This document shows positions 1 through 13,976 of a stretch of DNA of 64,000 bases, one piece after another. Made by a program: the position numbers and the translations under genes. Numbering within the stretch: position 1 is the stretch's first letter; every line of letters starts with the position of its first letter. The notes beneath the pieces are model-generated. The model worked only from the letters and a program-made list of their open reading frames with translations, ran no database searches and had not been told where the DNA came from. Origin of the DNA: Crotophaga sulcirostris (lineage: Eukaryota; Chordata; Aves; Cuculiformes; Crotophagidae); the NCBI GenBank assembly GCA_013397455.1, contig VYZB01000135.1, positions 1,524,753 through 1,588,752 on the forward strand, given 5' to 3'.

Positions 1-199
1 GTTCCCCCTCTTCCCTCTCTATATTCTCCCCTCTCTTCTAATTTGCTTGTGAGTCTTCCCTGCAAAAAAATCATTAAATAAAACCCATAGTATGTGTAAG
101 GGACAGTGCAGTTTCCAGTGTGCCATCAGAAGAGTGCAAATTTTCTCCCTGATTTCCAAGTAGGGGCTTAGAGTAGTTTGGGAAGCTTTTCTACAGTTC

Positions 200-500
200 C
201 CCCTCCTCTTCCCCTGCTCTTTCTCAGCGCTCTGTGTGCGCCCTGTGCCTCTCTCCTGAATAGAGATAATTTTTTGCTAGTAGAAGCTCACTGACTCGTG
301 TCCTTCAGATGCTTCTGGCTGTCTTCGGGGAGGAGGGTGCAGGAGAAAAGCCGGGTGCGGTGGGGTCTCTGCACGCCTGTGCGAGGGCAGAGCCTCTGGT
401 CCCGGCATGCCGGCTGCAGTCAGCAGGCAGGGGTGTTTGCAGGGCTTGCATGCCAGAGTCTTTTCAAACAGCTCTGCTCAAAGGCACGAGCTGGGCTCGC
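200..500. other. CpG-enriched segment at the window start
   Basis: Roughly a dozen CpG dinucleotides fall in about 280 bp, denser than the surrounding intron, with GC-rich stretches near 330-420. It could mark an unmethylated element or alternative promoter inside the gene. No TATA box or coding first exon is recognisable, so no promoter is called. Confidence 0.3.
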
Positions 501-507
501 TTCTGAG

Positions 508-553
508 GGAAATTTCCTTTTTGGGGAAGTTGCTGCAAAGGAATTTCCTGTGT
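508..553. repeat. Weaker relative of the GGAAATTTCC palindrome
   Basis: GGGAAATTTCC at about 509-519 is followed by GGAATTTCCTGTG at 540-552, then CTTCCTGAC near 566. This recalls the elements at 17027 and 18533, but with a shorter spacer and mismatched arms. It may be a third, more decayed copy or a chance likeness. Confidence 0.3.
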
Positions 554-599
554 GGGCAGACAGAGCTTCCTGACTTGAAGGCTTCTTGGAAGGGAAACC

Positions 600-3500
600 G
601 TTTCATAATGAAATGATAAATTAAAGACATACCAGCCTGGTTTGCTTCAAAACAGCTATTGAGGGAGCTCAGGCAGTGCACCATTATACTCCCGCGCAGA
701 ATGAAAATAAATTGCATCCTGACAGGATTCTCGGTAGTGGAGCATATCCTTCCCCCAACCATCCTCCCTGTACGTCTTGCTTTCCTATCCTCCCTCCCGC
801 TTTCCCCCTCCCCTGCTTTTTGCTGCCCTCTTATCTGTCCTTTGCAGCCCCTCCCAAACAACAGGCAAAGGAGTGTGATGTTGGAGATGGTTTGCTAAAT
901 GGACTTCTTTCCCCATGGAGCAGGTAGGGTCTGGTTTAAGCCCTGCTGCGCTGACTGGCACAGCGAGGGCCCTGGGTGGAAGGCACAGAAATGGCACATG
1001 GTTGCTGTGAAAACTGGGCACCGTGGCTGCTGATGGGGCAAGGAGAAATCAGGGGTACGAGCACAGCTTAAGTCAGTGCCTATAATAAGGAGCGTCTTGG
1101 CGTGGTCATGAAAATATCTGGGAGGAAGGGCTGCAGATATCTATTTCCTGCTAAATAAGAGGAAAAGGGGACCTTTGCTCCATCCCAGCCAAGACACAAT
1201 GGAGGGAGGGCATCCCCAGAGAGCTCATGCTATTACAGCCAAGATTTCAATAGACGCAGACTGGCTCATATTATTTCTCTGCTCTGCACCGTTCGCCTGT
1301 TGAAAAGTGAAGACAAGCGCGTGTGGGTCTGCGCCCTAATGGATGCCTGTAGCTGTGAGCTTGGGTGAACTGGGTGAAGAGCTTCCATTAGACTGCTTGG
1401 GTTATTGAAGGCATTGTACACACAGATGGAGGATATGATTTCAGATAGCATGGGAGTAGGGGGAAGAAACAAGCAAGAGTTTCATGTCACCTTTCTCTGT
1501 CTTGGCTACATCGTCTGTAAGCTTCGTGGGTGCTTCTGCTCACAATGCCTAGATCCATGAAGTGATCTGACGTGTGCTGCTAAAAGTGTGGCATCAGCAT
1601 TTTATTTTCTCTCTTCAGAGAAGGCCTTTATTCCCTGCCTCCTTTTTGGCTGGGAATTAAAGCTGCTTAAATTCTTTGCAAGAGTCCCCTGAATTGATGT
1701 GCATTATGTGCCTTGTGCTGCCAAGGAGACCTTATCCCCCTCCATTGCTTAGGGAGTTTCTCAGGAGTTCTGAAATGCTCGACCTGCTGGCAGAACATTA
1801 CTTTCTGTTATGATTTTATAGTGACTGTTGCACTTTCGGGAAGTTTTTCTTAAAAATACATTTACTGGAATCACATGACAATGAAAGAATCTGAGTTTGT
1901 ATTTTTTTTAAGCAAGTCTCTGGCCTGCATAAAGAAAAATAAGAAAAGGTGATTGAAAGGGCTCAGAAGTCAGATACAAAGGACCCAGAAGAATAATATG
2001 TATGTGTGTATGTGTGTGATCGTATGCATGTGATTTATGGTTTACAGTGTTAGCAGATTTTAGCTTCTCCTTGTAGCTTATTTTCAGAGTCTTAGGATTA
2101 GTAGTCCTGGAGGTATTCAAGAAACAGGACTCCACTACTGATCTAGGAAGTTATATTGCCAATAACAATGTGTAATCATTCCTCATATTGTACCAATATA
2201 GAAAGAATAAAGTCCAAAATGTAGAACTTTGCTCGTCGTGGTTGACACATGCCTACAATGCATAAGAGCACTGTCAAGGCGAATCTGACACTGCTGTGAC
2301 CAGGGCTGTGTTACAACTGTCTGAAGACATGGTGCTGCTTCTTAAATGACAGGAAGGATCTGTCCTAAGAAACCTGTACTAGGGACATGCCAGTCTCAGA
2401 ACTACAGCATACAGGAGTTTCTGGGACAAAGAGACTTCTACTATATGGTACTGACCTTTCCCCTTCATTCATGTGTATCATTGGACCAGACTGGAATGAA
2501 AACTAAACAGTTCAGAACTTGTATTTTGGAATGTTCTCTTTCCTAAATGGGTGACAGTTGTGTGGAAATACTCAAATGACAACACTCAACCTAGTTACTT
2601 GTAAGTAGTGCTGGTTTTAAGAAGACTTTTAAGTCTTTTAAGAGGTTAAGAAGTTAAGAAGAAACTTTGAAGAAGTTTCTGTAATCAACATACATTTGAG
2701 CAAAGAACAGTATGGAAATACATTGTTTTAAATCTATTTTGTAAGTAGTTTTTGTGTGCAGTGCTCTTACTTGCAGAAGGAGATGCGAAGTTGAGGACAG
2801 CCTCTCAGAAATGGCTTCCATGCCAGATACAATATCTGCTCAGCTTGAAAGTCCTTAGAGGCTAAATTGTTATCATTTGCCTAATATGAATAACATACCT
2901 TGGAGGGGGGGGCCTAGTGTGGGACTTCTGACAGCCTTAGTGCTCAGCCTGTTTCATTTTGAGTTGTGAGGCACCCAGAAACGTACTAGGAAATCTAACC
3001 ACAAAGAGTGGGTAAATATTGGGCTCAGGACTTTTATGCTGTCACCACCTTTTGATAGCGTTAGATTAATTATTAAAATCAATGTGCCATGTACTGTTTG
3101 CATAAGTTGCTCCTCTTTCTGTCCTTGCTGATGCAAGAACTCAGAACTAAAATCTAGGTAACATCCTGCAATGGCGGCAGCTGTAGCAATGCCAGGAGGA
3201 AATCTGAGTGGGAACACAATTGTTGAGCTGCACGTAGGACAGAACTGTTCCACCAAGGGTTTTTTTCGTTAACAAAGGTTTGCGTTGTTAATCAGGTGCC
3301 ACTCCAAGCTCACTGTTCAACTTAATGATAGTGAGTTCCAGTAAAATGCGGGTGGGAGGACACTTAATTTGTGCTGGTTTTTTATTGCTTTAAACGCACA
3401 CACAGTTTGTTCTTGGCATGATATCAAAAGAGTCCTGGAAGGAAATGAGGTAGAAAAAGGACATGAAAATCACAACCGCATGACTGATCTTTAAGGATAT

Positions 3501-4890
3501 TGTTCCTACTTCCATGTGGAAAGCCCAGAGATTTCTAGTAGACGTTCTTGCTGGGCTGGCAGAAGATGGAAAGCTTATATTTCACTTTTGGCAATAGTGG
3601 GTCAATAGGGATTTCTCTAATCAGCTAAAAACTAGCAGTGATGGAGTTTAAATAAATTGTAGGCTATTATTCTTATTGTAGGAATAGCTTCTACAATGCA
3701 AGGTCTTTGAGGACAAAGGAAAGACTGGAGAGGTGAGGTAGGATGCGTCTTACTGCACCTGCTCTTGCAGGTGACGTTCTGGGGCCTTATTGTGACCTCT
3801 GTCCCTCTATGTAGTGTGTATTCCTACTTGAAAATTTCAAGAAAACTGGAGATGGCAAGGGGTGTCCCCACTCCAGAACAATTAATTTTGTTATATCTTT
3901 GTCCACTTTGGGGGAATTTCTGTTACTTTCCTTGTGAGACAGTTAAGCCTCACCCTTAGGGGGCTTGCATTCAGCCTCCTTTTTTTTTTTGTTTTCCCTT
4001 TGATCACGCAAAGTTGCCATCTTCTGAAGTACACTGACTCAGACCACTCTAACTCTCTGCTTGTGTGGTGCTTATACCAAATATCTGCAGGCATTTCTCT
4101 CACTACACTGTCTCCTGCTCCTACACTTCCGCATGAAGTATGTGTAATGTTTTTGAAAGCTCAGCAGATTTGGTGTCCAAAATGTTGGGAAAGGAATATG
4201 TGAGCCAAAGATCATTTCAAGGTAGCTGCTCTTCGGATTCTTCTCCTACTGTGACTTGCAGGCTGTCAGGAGAGTAACTGGTACTTTATCAAGCTAGATC
4301 TCAGCCTGATCATTTGAAATGCTTCCTTTTTCACCTCAGTGTAATTTACAATCACAGATCTGTTGCCGTAAGAAATGTTAACAGGAAAGAAATGTAAACA
4401 CTCTGACTGTGTTTGACTTCCTCTAAATACCTATATGTTTGTGCTGAGGGAGTTATTAAATTAAGAATAAAATAAAGCTTTCCAGTCAACCTTGGAAGAG
4501 CCTAACTTTGAGAGAGGTTCATCTCTTGTGGGTCTGAAGGGGGTGGCAGCGCTAGCTGGTGTGTTGCCCAAGCAGTCACTAGGACAGCATTTCAACATGG
4601 CATCAGAGGCAGCTAGGTTTACACCAGCTGCATTCGCTTCCCATGAGAAAGTGGATTGGCATGGAGAACCCTGAGGTTGAAAGTGAAAATTATGGACACG
4701 AGTTTCCTCTCTTGCACAATCCCTGTTTAGGGGTTTTCAATTGCTATGCTTGATTTTATATGGAAATGCTTAACTCCTTAACTTCTGAAGGATGTAGTGA
4801 TTTTCTCCGAGAAGTCTGTCTCTTGGTATTTGAACAAATGTTACTTGAAGGGAAGGGGTGAAGAAAAGTGCAGCTCCCCATGTACCTCGC
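600..4890. other. Intron sequence without recognisable features
   Basis: Apart from the short TG-type repeat near 2000 and an 11-T run at 3980-3990, I see no gene, structural RNA or recognisable transposon here. Open frames are short and unremarkable. Confidence 0.6.
1997..2032. repeat. (TATG/TG) simple repeat
   Basis: An alternating TATGTGTG-type tract inside the intron, interrupted near its 3' end. It is an ordinary microsatellite with no gene beside it. Confidence 0.7.
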
Positions 4891-4899
4891 TTTACCAAA

Positions 4900-4980
4900 G
4901 CGTGGATAGCATAGTGAATAGTGCACTACTTTTTTTCAGTAGGGAAGACCTAGATTAAAGGTCAGCATAAGGCACAGATA
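4900..4980 (+). mobile_element. Possible MIR-like SINE remnant
   Basis: The order of blocks resembles the MIR 5' half: 'gatagcatagtgaatagtgcacta', then 'gggaagacctagattaaaggtcagc', matching the 'agtggttaagagcac...cctgggttcgaatcc' region. Divergence is heavy, and the assignment is by eye only. Confidence 0.4.
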
Positions 4981-4989
4981 AGATAGGCA

Positions 4990-7900
4990 AAGTCAGACTC
5001 TTCATAGCCTTTAGGAATTTGCGGGTTTTTTTCACTGCTGCCTTTATTGTTTTCCAGGGCAGGTGGCAACCAGTGAATAGCTAAGCAAGGCGTATCAACA
5101 GTAGGCTTACTTTTTCAATTATCTTTCAAAGCCTTCTTGGAAATAGTTCAAAAGACTCCCAGAAATCCACAAACCAGAGTTTGCAAAGGAAATATTTGTC
5201 CTCTTAACAGAATGTCTTCTCAGTTCAACAGCCTCAGAGCTGCAGGAGTTGTGGCAGGCTCACATTGAAGAGTAGTCTCAAAACACATACAGACCAAGAG
5301 CTGGAATAATTGTAACCATAATCACCTGAATTTCCCTTGTCCCTTTTACACATGTCAGAGTCAACTCTGCCTAGCTAGGCTAATGTGGCCATAACTGTCT
5401 GGTTTAATTGGTTTTTTTGGATGGACTGTTAGTCTTTCTGAAGCAGGTGAAGAGACATGATCTTTCTCTTCATACTGACATTAATTGCTTATAGCTGAGA
5501 AAAACTGTAAGAGACACAAAGTGATATTTTTCTTAGGGAAATTTCCTTTCTAAGGAAGTTAGTCATATAAAATAATTATTATTTTTAAATCCAGTATGAG
5601 TCGAGGGAGTGCCCTGATTACACATTTCCTGGAAAAGGCCGTTGGTGACGTAGCATTGACTAATGAAAGCTTGCTGGTTAGAAGTGTCTCTTTTCTGTTA
5701 ACTATTTAAAAAGGCAAGAGTATTTTAAAAGTACAGATCTTTGGCTTTTCCTTGTTATTTCTTTTTTAGCCTACCATCAGTGGGCCTATTTACATCATTA
5801 GCATCTTACAGATTCATGGCCCTGATTGGAGAATACTAAACCATTCTGATCTAATAAAATAAGTAAAATCAAAGCCTCCTTGCCATCGTGTTGCCAGTAG
5901 TGTGACTGTAGAGCTTAATGCCACAACCTAAAATGCAGGAAGTGAGAAATACAAAGGAGGCACAAGCGTGACAGCGTATCAGTCAGATTTCCCATGGAAA
6001 TCAGGATGATACTTTAGTTACAAGTGAGCAGCAGCCCTCAGAGAGCTCTGTAGTCCCTGCCTAAGGGTTAAGGATGGAGGTTTGTGCCTGTATGAGAAAT
6101 TCTGGGCAGTAAAGAGAAGACCGGTAGAATTGAACTTCTATATTCCATCGCTACTAATTCATGAGGTTTTTCTAGCATATGTTAAACCAGTGTCCAGGAA
6201 ATCTGGGAGTGGGTGAGGCAGAACTTCTAAATACTAGTTTAGCTGTTATGTCTAAGGCATTGGCAGTTGCATTGCTTATGCTAAGAAGAGCATGACTTGT
6301 GACTGCAATTTCTTCAACTCAAAATGACCTCCAAGCCTTACTGGAAGTCAACTTAAAAAAAAATTCCCCCCCTACTTCTACCAAAAGAGATTTTTCAGTT
6401 TTAAAATCGTCATCGTGCAACATTTTGTTTTGATTTTAACCCCAGTATCAACATGACAGAATTATGCAAACAAGGAAATTTCCATGGGCTGAGTTGCACA
6501 ACTTCAAGAAACGGTCTGAGTTATTTAAATAAACCTGAGCAGTGTTGCCTTAGCAGTGAAGAGTTGTGCACTCTCTGTAGCTGCTGGAGCAGAGAGAATA
6601 AATATACCTTTCTTCTTCCCTGTTCATTGACTGAACACACAAATGGGTATGAATAGTCCCTGGCTGTTTGTTTGTGTGCAGTGCCAAGCCACAGGGGCTG
6701 TTCAGAGAGCTGGTGCGTGAGATTTACCATCCAGTCAAAGAAGTAGCACTAAGAGAGAGATACGAGCAATGCTGCTGTAGGTGTTAAAGCTATGCCTTGA
6801 GAGTCTAAAGTGTTTCCTCGTGCATAAAATATTTTCCTCTGTACTTCCATAGCATTCTGTATGGTCTGTGATGACTGCTAGCTCTAGGATATAGTAATAA
6901 TTTCCAACTCCTTCACAAAGATTTCTGTGAAAGATGCAACACAGGCACCAACCCAGCCGCGATCTGCATTTCAGCTTTCAGCAACATGCTGGTCTTAAAT
7001 CGTATAGCCTTATATTCTCACCTAGAAACCGTAAGCTTGCCCACTAGGCAATATTCTAGGTATGTTCCCATAAATCAACTACTAGGCTGTATTGTTTTAC
7101 TGGTGTTTCCACTGTATAACTTCACATCAGGCCCTGTCATGCTTGTTTTACCTGTAAGGGCAGAATAACCTTTTTGTCTTTCAGTACTACAGCTTTCATT
7201 ATTACAAGCATGCTCGGCTATTGCAGGGATGTGTCTTACAGAAATTAGATAATTGATTAAGGTGAGTAAAAATTCAGTACCAACATCCAACGTTGCATGA
7301 ATGAAAATCAAAACCACTAATGGCTATGAACAAATTGATCTGGGGTACGTAAGGCGTACAGCTGTCAGAGGAGTGAGATCCTAGAAGAGCCATCCAGCAG
7401 GATTAATGGCTCAAGCCGTCTAAGCAACTGATAGAGCTGGTGCTGTTTTAAACAAGATTAATACAGAGAGGATTCAATTTGGGGATACTTTCTGAAGGGT
7501 GATCCACTTAGAGGTCCTTTCTAAACCAGTGCCTTGTGGCCTTAAAGCTCTGTGCACTGCTTGCACAGATCTGCAGTTCTTGGTGAAGCATTCCAAGTCA
7601 AGAGTTAGGAGAGTGCCCGAGATGTGTGTAAAAGCTGATGTTTATTGATGTTCCTGTGGTTGTCACATGCCTCAAAAATCCTTGTCCCATGCAAACTGTA
7701 GGTGTGTATATTGGTGGAAGGGGTTAGAGTTGAGACCAAGAAAATGAGAGAGGCGAGATGAGCAAAAGGACTGGAGTTAGGGACTTACAAGTTTCTGTGA
7801 AACCAAGAGGGGAGGGTAGCCAAGATCCCTCCAGTCTGCTTTGTGAAAAAAGAACAGAGATCCAGGCATAAGCTACCTGCATTGGGATGACAGAACAGCA

Positions 7901-10900
7901 TATTTGCAATCATGTGACTTGCAAATGTGTGCAAAACACATTATTCTAGCAGAAGCAGTTGATTTTCTGAAGGCTTAGTCAATGAATATGAATGAAACAA
8001 TATACTCTTACATATTATTGGGTGATAATCAATTGGTGAGACTCATCAGCAGGATGACGGATGTGGTTTCTTTATCTCACTGTCACACAGAGAGTTTATG
8101 TGTCATTCTTCACTTACGTGAGTTTGCCCAAGGCTTCAATTATTGGTAAAAACTGTCCCATTTGCTGTGTTTAATGATCTACAGGTTATCAAGCCTTCTG
8201 CAGTCCTTTACGGGCTGTGACACTTTATTGCATGATGCTACTTACCTCCCCTACCTAGGAAAAGGTCCTTTGCAAAGATAAACACATTAATTCTTAGAAA
8301 ATATTTTGAAATCTGCTGATGAAAGGTGCTTCTTTCCACTATCTCCAGAATATTGGCAATAATTCTGTCTGAGGAGGATGGAAGAATAGAGAATATGGGT
8401 CAAAAGGCATAGACAATTAGAAGTTTATCTGACAGAAAAGCATGCTTTTAGTGTTAAAGAGCTGTGATCATTTGAGGAAGGGTAACTGAATGCAGGAGCA
8501 TGCCTTTGCACTGAACAATGCTGGAAAAGGCTGGAACCCCGTAATATCTTATCTCACTGCATCTATGTTTCCAAAGTCAGCCCTAGATGGATGGTAAGTC
8601 AGTAGCATACAATAACTTGGGAGAGCACAGAGAGCCAACAAAACATGATCCAAGGACATGTCTCCTCATTTGTACCTATCAGGACTTTGAATGTGGCTAC
8701 ATCGTTGCTGACAGCTCAGTTCTGCTGCGTGGCCCATCCCCCAAATGGTCCCAAGAGTCTGCATACACTGAAAAAGATGATGGCTGCGTTTTGGAAAATG
8801 TTCTGGAGCAATTACCGTAAGCGAGATTAGGTGGCTTGGTTTTTTACTTCTTGAAGTGAATGCACATGTTAGTCAGGAGGAGCAGCTCTGACATTGTTTC
8901 CTGCGTGGGATTTTGTTGCAAATTTCTCTCAAGCATGTGAAAACAAATGCAGTTTTTTTTGTTTTCCACGATGTTTCTGTAATATGAGAGACGATGTAAT
9001 CTTAGTTCATTTGGGCTGTGTTTGATGTAAAGGTGGTTTTGATCTTGCTGACGTCATTTCAGAAGGGCAGCATTTAGACGTAACTGCAGCAATGCAAAAC
9101 TTGTGTAAAAAGAAAAGGAGAATTAACCTTGGATATTTGAGACCAGTACCAATATTTATCTTTGGCCTTATTTTAAAGGCGTTTTATATGTATTGCACTT
9201 TATTTCTTCCCTTTTGTTACATCACATTATTGGTAGTTTACTGACCTGGGTAGTTTCTGTCAATCATAGACTTCAAACTGCTTGCTTTCCAGGTAAATAT
9301 AAAGATGACTACTATAAACATGTAAGTATGAAGAGATGGCTATTAAAAGAAAGTAGCGATCTTTGAAAAATCAGTTTCCTTGGCAGCACCATAGCGGTAT
9401 CTTCAACTTTAGACTGACTGAGTTAGGAAAGACGTACAGTTGTTGCTGGTTGAGGACTGTGAGGTTGTTTTAAGTGAGATTCAACAGAATCAGTCCAGTA
9501 ATACACGAAATTTTCCAGTTTAAGTAAGCCATTGTAAGTGGAAGACATAAGCTTTTTATAGTCCAGGTATCTTCAAGAGCTTTAGAAAACAACAAAAACA
9601 GTGTTGCCGGAGTTGGTTCCGAGCCAATATTTCCAGTCTGCTCTTTCCCGTGAGGCTCTCTGGTGTTAAGGTTACAGGAAGAGTAATTTCGGTCTGAGTC
9701 TGCTACTCCTGTGGCACTGGTTGTCCTGGACCAAGTTCTGCTTCATCACGTTCTGTGCTTGTGAGAGAAACAAGGTACTGAAACTGGAATCTCCTTTACA
9801 GAGAAGATAGATGAGGAAATCTCAGACTGCGCTGGAGGAATTGTTCCAGTGAGATGATCCATGTCTTCTGACTCTCTCATGCAGCCGTAGGCAGGGACAC
9901 TGAACAACTTTAGCTGATTAAGCTCTGGTTGCAAGACCTGAAGATGCTTCTTCAGTAGCTATGTCTGACTCATCACTTTCCCTTCTCTCGTCCCATACGC
10001 CCAAACACACCGGAATTCAAATGTGTTTCAAATATGGAGTTCCTTGTGCCTTAGTCCTCCTATGTGTTGGGTTTGGGGGTCTTTTAACTTTGCTATTCTG
10101 TCCTTCTTATTGGTACAGGCTTTGTTTGCCCAGCACCACACCAACTCCATTTCTCCAAAACCCACAAGATAGCCTAGCAGATGAGGTATAAAAAACATGT
10201 AACGTACATCACAGACCCAGTAACACTGATTTTTATTCTAGTCATAGATCAATCTAGGGAGGGGAATGGGGAGGGCAGTGAGAAGGGAGAACAAGCTGGC
10301 TCTGTGGAACACTCATAGATTTGATTTAAGTCCAAATCATGCTGACAGTGATTGTAAATAAACACTTGGTGGTGATTCGGTGTCTTCTGTTAAATGAGCG
10401 GATGGTCTCTGGCCTGTCCTCAGTGAAGAACTGTCTATGCACATCCATCCCACATCATTAAAACAACGCTAGGTGTAGCCATGAGCTCAGGACTAATCTA
10501 CCAGACCTGGGGCAATCAAAGAGTGAAACAGGTTTCTCACAGCCCACGATGACCTCTCTGTGTCAGGGTTAGCCCATGGCTGAGGCAAAGTCATGTAAAC
10601 TAGTTCTTCTGTCATCTACTCTGTAGAGGCCTTGTTGATCATGCTGCTCTTCAGAGCTGGTGCTTTGTGCTTTCCCACAGCCCTGACTTCCCTACCGATA
10701 CAGAAAGTGATAGAGAAAACTTAACTGAATGGTGCAGCATCAGAAGGGTGAGGGAAGCCAAGAAAAACCCATTTGTCAGCTGAAGAAATTAAAAAATTAG
10801 AAAACTCAGCATTTTGTCAATCACTCCACCCCGTGGCATTTCCTTCACGGTTAGGACTTTAATCATCTGTAAAACAATAATAACAAAACATGTACAAGGA

Positions 10901-13900
10901 ATCCAACTATCAGCTATCATAATTCTCTTCAGCACAGCAAGACACTCTTCCACAAATAACCATTAAGAGATTAAGCCTCTTTTATGAATAAATTGTTTGG
11001 TATGCTGAAGGCAATTTGTTTGACATTATTTTTGCAGGATAAAGGAGTCAAAGACCTTGACAACATGCTAATTGTCTATACCTGGCATAGAGGCAATACT
11101 TGGTAATACTCCATGTCATTGACAAAAGTAGCATTCACAGGAGATCATTTGACTAATGTAGTCTTTGGTTTGGCTCCTAATAAAAGCAAGTGAGTGCTTG
11201 TTATGATGATGCTTTTCATCCTAAGATCCCCAAATACCATTTTTGTTGAGGGTCTTCCAAAACCTACACAGTCCCCCTGGGGAAGGCGGTATTAGTGCTC
11301 CTACTGATGTCCATTTCACAACAGGGGAAATCCAGGCTGCAATTTCCCTATATACTGTAAACCACAATAAGATAGTGCCACTGGTGAAAAATGCCAGTCC
11401 TGCCCTCCTATTGCTCTGGCTGTTCTTCCCACCTACACGCTGGCTGCTGGCAAAATTTCTTTCTCCTACTCTGCAAACATTTGGACGGAGAAGTTCCTCT
11501 GGGTTAAAAGTAATGTAGGGACAAAATAGTGGGGTTTTTTTATTATTTTACCTGGGTCATTTCCTTGATCAGACTGCTTATACAGCTGTTTGAACACTAA
11601 CAAGGTTTCAAGGGAGCTGTATGAAAACTGGAACATGAGATGGGAGTAGGTAGGACTGATTTATTGTGGCAGTACCACTTTAAACCAACCTAAAGTGCTC
11701 ATAAAACTGTGGCCCAGGGTACAGTTAAATAACCTGTTTAAGGGCTTGCTCACACCACTCTCATGGACTTCCTCAAGTCAGCTTTGGTCTAGCGAGTTAG
11801 CATGCCCAGGGTCCTGGTCAGATTGAGTCCTGCTGCTGCATTTGAATTGTAGTCAGCCTGGGTAGCCCACGCGGGCTGCAGCGGAAGCAGTGAGTTCAGA
11901 GCAGAGATGTCATCAGTAGTGCAAGATGCAGAATCCTGTAACTCTCACCTATGTTCTCCAAAGCAGTGAAAAATATACTCCCCACAGCCTGGTAACAGTA
12001 CTTAATGGTTATGAAGTTTTTTCCTCCTTTTTAAAACAGCTGATTTACAGGTGTGAAGCCTCTACTCCTGAAAAGGAAGAGCAGCCGAGGAAAAAAGGGA
12101 CAAGGAAGCAATTTTTCCTGCAGCTCATTTCCTGGCAAGGCACATTTTTCAGCTTTAAAAGGATATATGGGACAGAAAGAAGTCCTGTAAACATGTTCAG
12201 ATTTGCCAAAGCTCCTTGAGCTTTTGCCTTAGCCTAAATCTCACAGGGCACAGACTCTGGTTCATTGTCCTCTCAGAGGAACTTGGTTTAAATTGTGAAT
12301 TCCATACACACACAAAGAAGAAAAAGAGGCAAGAAGCAAAGCTGTATCAGATCTTGTAAAAAAACCTGTGTCTTCATTTTTTCCTCCCCCTGCTTTCTGA
12401 AATACTTTTAATCAAAAAATCATGGAAGCTGAGATCATCCCAAGGAAAGTTAGAATAAGCATGACTGGAAAAGGCCCCTTGGGAAGACATCTCAATCTCC
12501 TGCTGCTGTGCGATTGTAAAAGCCTTCCGCTTTGTCTCCACAGCTGAATACGTATCAATAAAGTACACAGCTGAGAAGAAAGAGACAACTTCAGTTTTTT
12601 AGAAGCGTGATGAGGGATCAAAAGAAGTCAAGTGGCAATAAACTCTGTGTCAGCAATTTGCTCGGCTATGAATCTGTCTAGCATCTGCTTTTTTTTTTAA
12701 GTATACTGCAGGAAAAAACCTGTTACGTTGCTTTATTCAGGCAAGGTCCTTGTTTTGCTGCATTATGAAAGCATTGGTTGGTGCTTATATGAATGCTCTG
12801 TGTATAGGTATGTGCATGGGCATGCTTAACATTGAGCATTGGGTCTCAGTGCTCTGACTTTTGCCGATGACACTAAGTGAACGTCACATCCATCTGAACT
12901 GGATGTAGAGGCAGACAGCACACACGTGGCCAGCGGAGGAGATGTCCTCTGCAGCTTGTCAAAGGAAGCTCATCTGAAATTCAGGAGTTCATATCTCTGG
13001 TGCTTTACAGCCTCACCCAAGCTTCTGCCACATAAATGAGGGGCATTGTGGTTTTCAACTCCAGAGCTGACCTCTGTGCTCTGATGCTGAAGATTGTGGC
13101 TTTTACCCTTACGTGTACTAGGAGGGAGGTTGCACATTTGCTCTACTGGTGTAATTTCTGACCCCTTTTTGGTTTAGATAAGGGTAACATTTGGGAAACA
13201 GAGAATAGCTGAGGTTGTGACTTTGAGATTACAGCAAGGAACTTATTTCCAAGTGATGTTCTTCAGTGTAACTTATCTGTTGGGAGAGCCAGGCCCAGGA
13301 GAGGCTGGAAGATGTGGACATTTCTCCTCAGCCCATCTAGGACTATCAGAAGACCACTGCACTGATCTCAGGTATTACTGTGGGTGGGATGATGTCAGAG
13401 AATGAAAGAGCAGGGCAGAGAGCTCTTGTGGCACTGGGCTTCCGCAGCCACCAGCTATCCATCTGGGTTTTACAGCTAGTGAAACCTCCTGTTCGTCGCT
13501 GTCTAGAGGACAGGTCAGGAGCTGTCCCATCTCATCTGTCTTTTCCAGCTCCTTCACTCTAAAACCCATACAAGTCCTTGGCAAAGTGCTGTTTGGAGCA
13601 GAGAAGAAAAAGATATAGTATTTTCCTCCTGTCAGACGTGATTCCTGATGTTTTTTTGGGAGGGCACATTTTGGTGATTGCAGGTTGTAATCTCCTAGAT
13701 TACTATACCCTGTTGCTTTTTGCAATACAACCCTTGCTCACAGCTATAAGCACATTTAATTATGTCTCAGCTTTTGTTCTGCCTTTCAGTTCAGGGGATG
13801 GCTTTTAGAAATGGTTATGATTGTTAATGGTAAGCTTTGACCATTAGAACTTCAAACACCAGGAGGCTTGTTTTTCCGAAACAGGAATGAGGTGCTGAAT

Positions 13901-13925
13901 GAGGTCACCCTACCAGTAACTCTTC
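4990..13925. other. Intron sequence without recognisable features
   Basis: This is mixed-composition intronic DNA. No frame encodes a recognisable protein domain and no repeat family is evident by eye. A 10-T run (12689-12698) is the only simple tract of note. Confidence 0.6.
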
Positions 13926-13930
13926 TCGCT

Positions 13931-13976
13931 TATCGATTATCTGATATCTGATATCATTTATCAGCAGCTGATAAAT
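13931..13976. promoter_or_regulatory. GATA-motif cluster with an E-box-centred inverted repeat
   Basis: Eight GATA/TATC cores fall within 43 bp (13931-13973), three of them full WGATAR matches. At 13956-13976 is a 21-bp inverted repeat with 10-bp perfect arms around a single central base. It places an E-box, CAGCTG (13965-13970), beside GATAA cores on both sides. Two more WGATAR sites lie within the next 150 bp. GATA/E-box clustering is typical of blood-lineage enhancers and ETV6 acts in blood, but enhancer activity here is inference. Confidence 0.4.
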
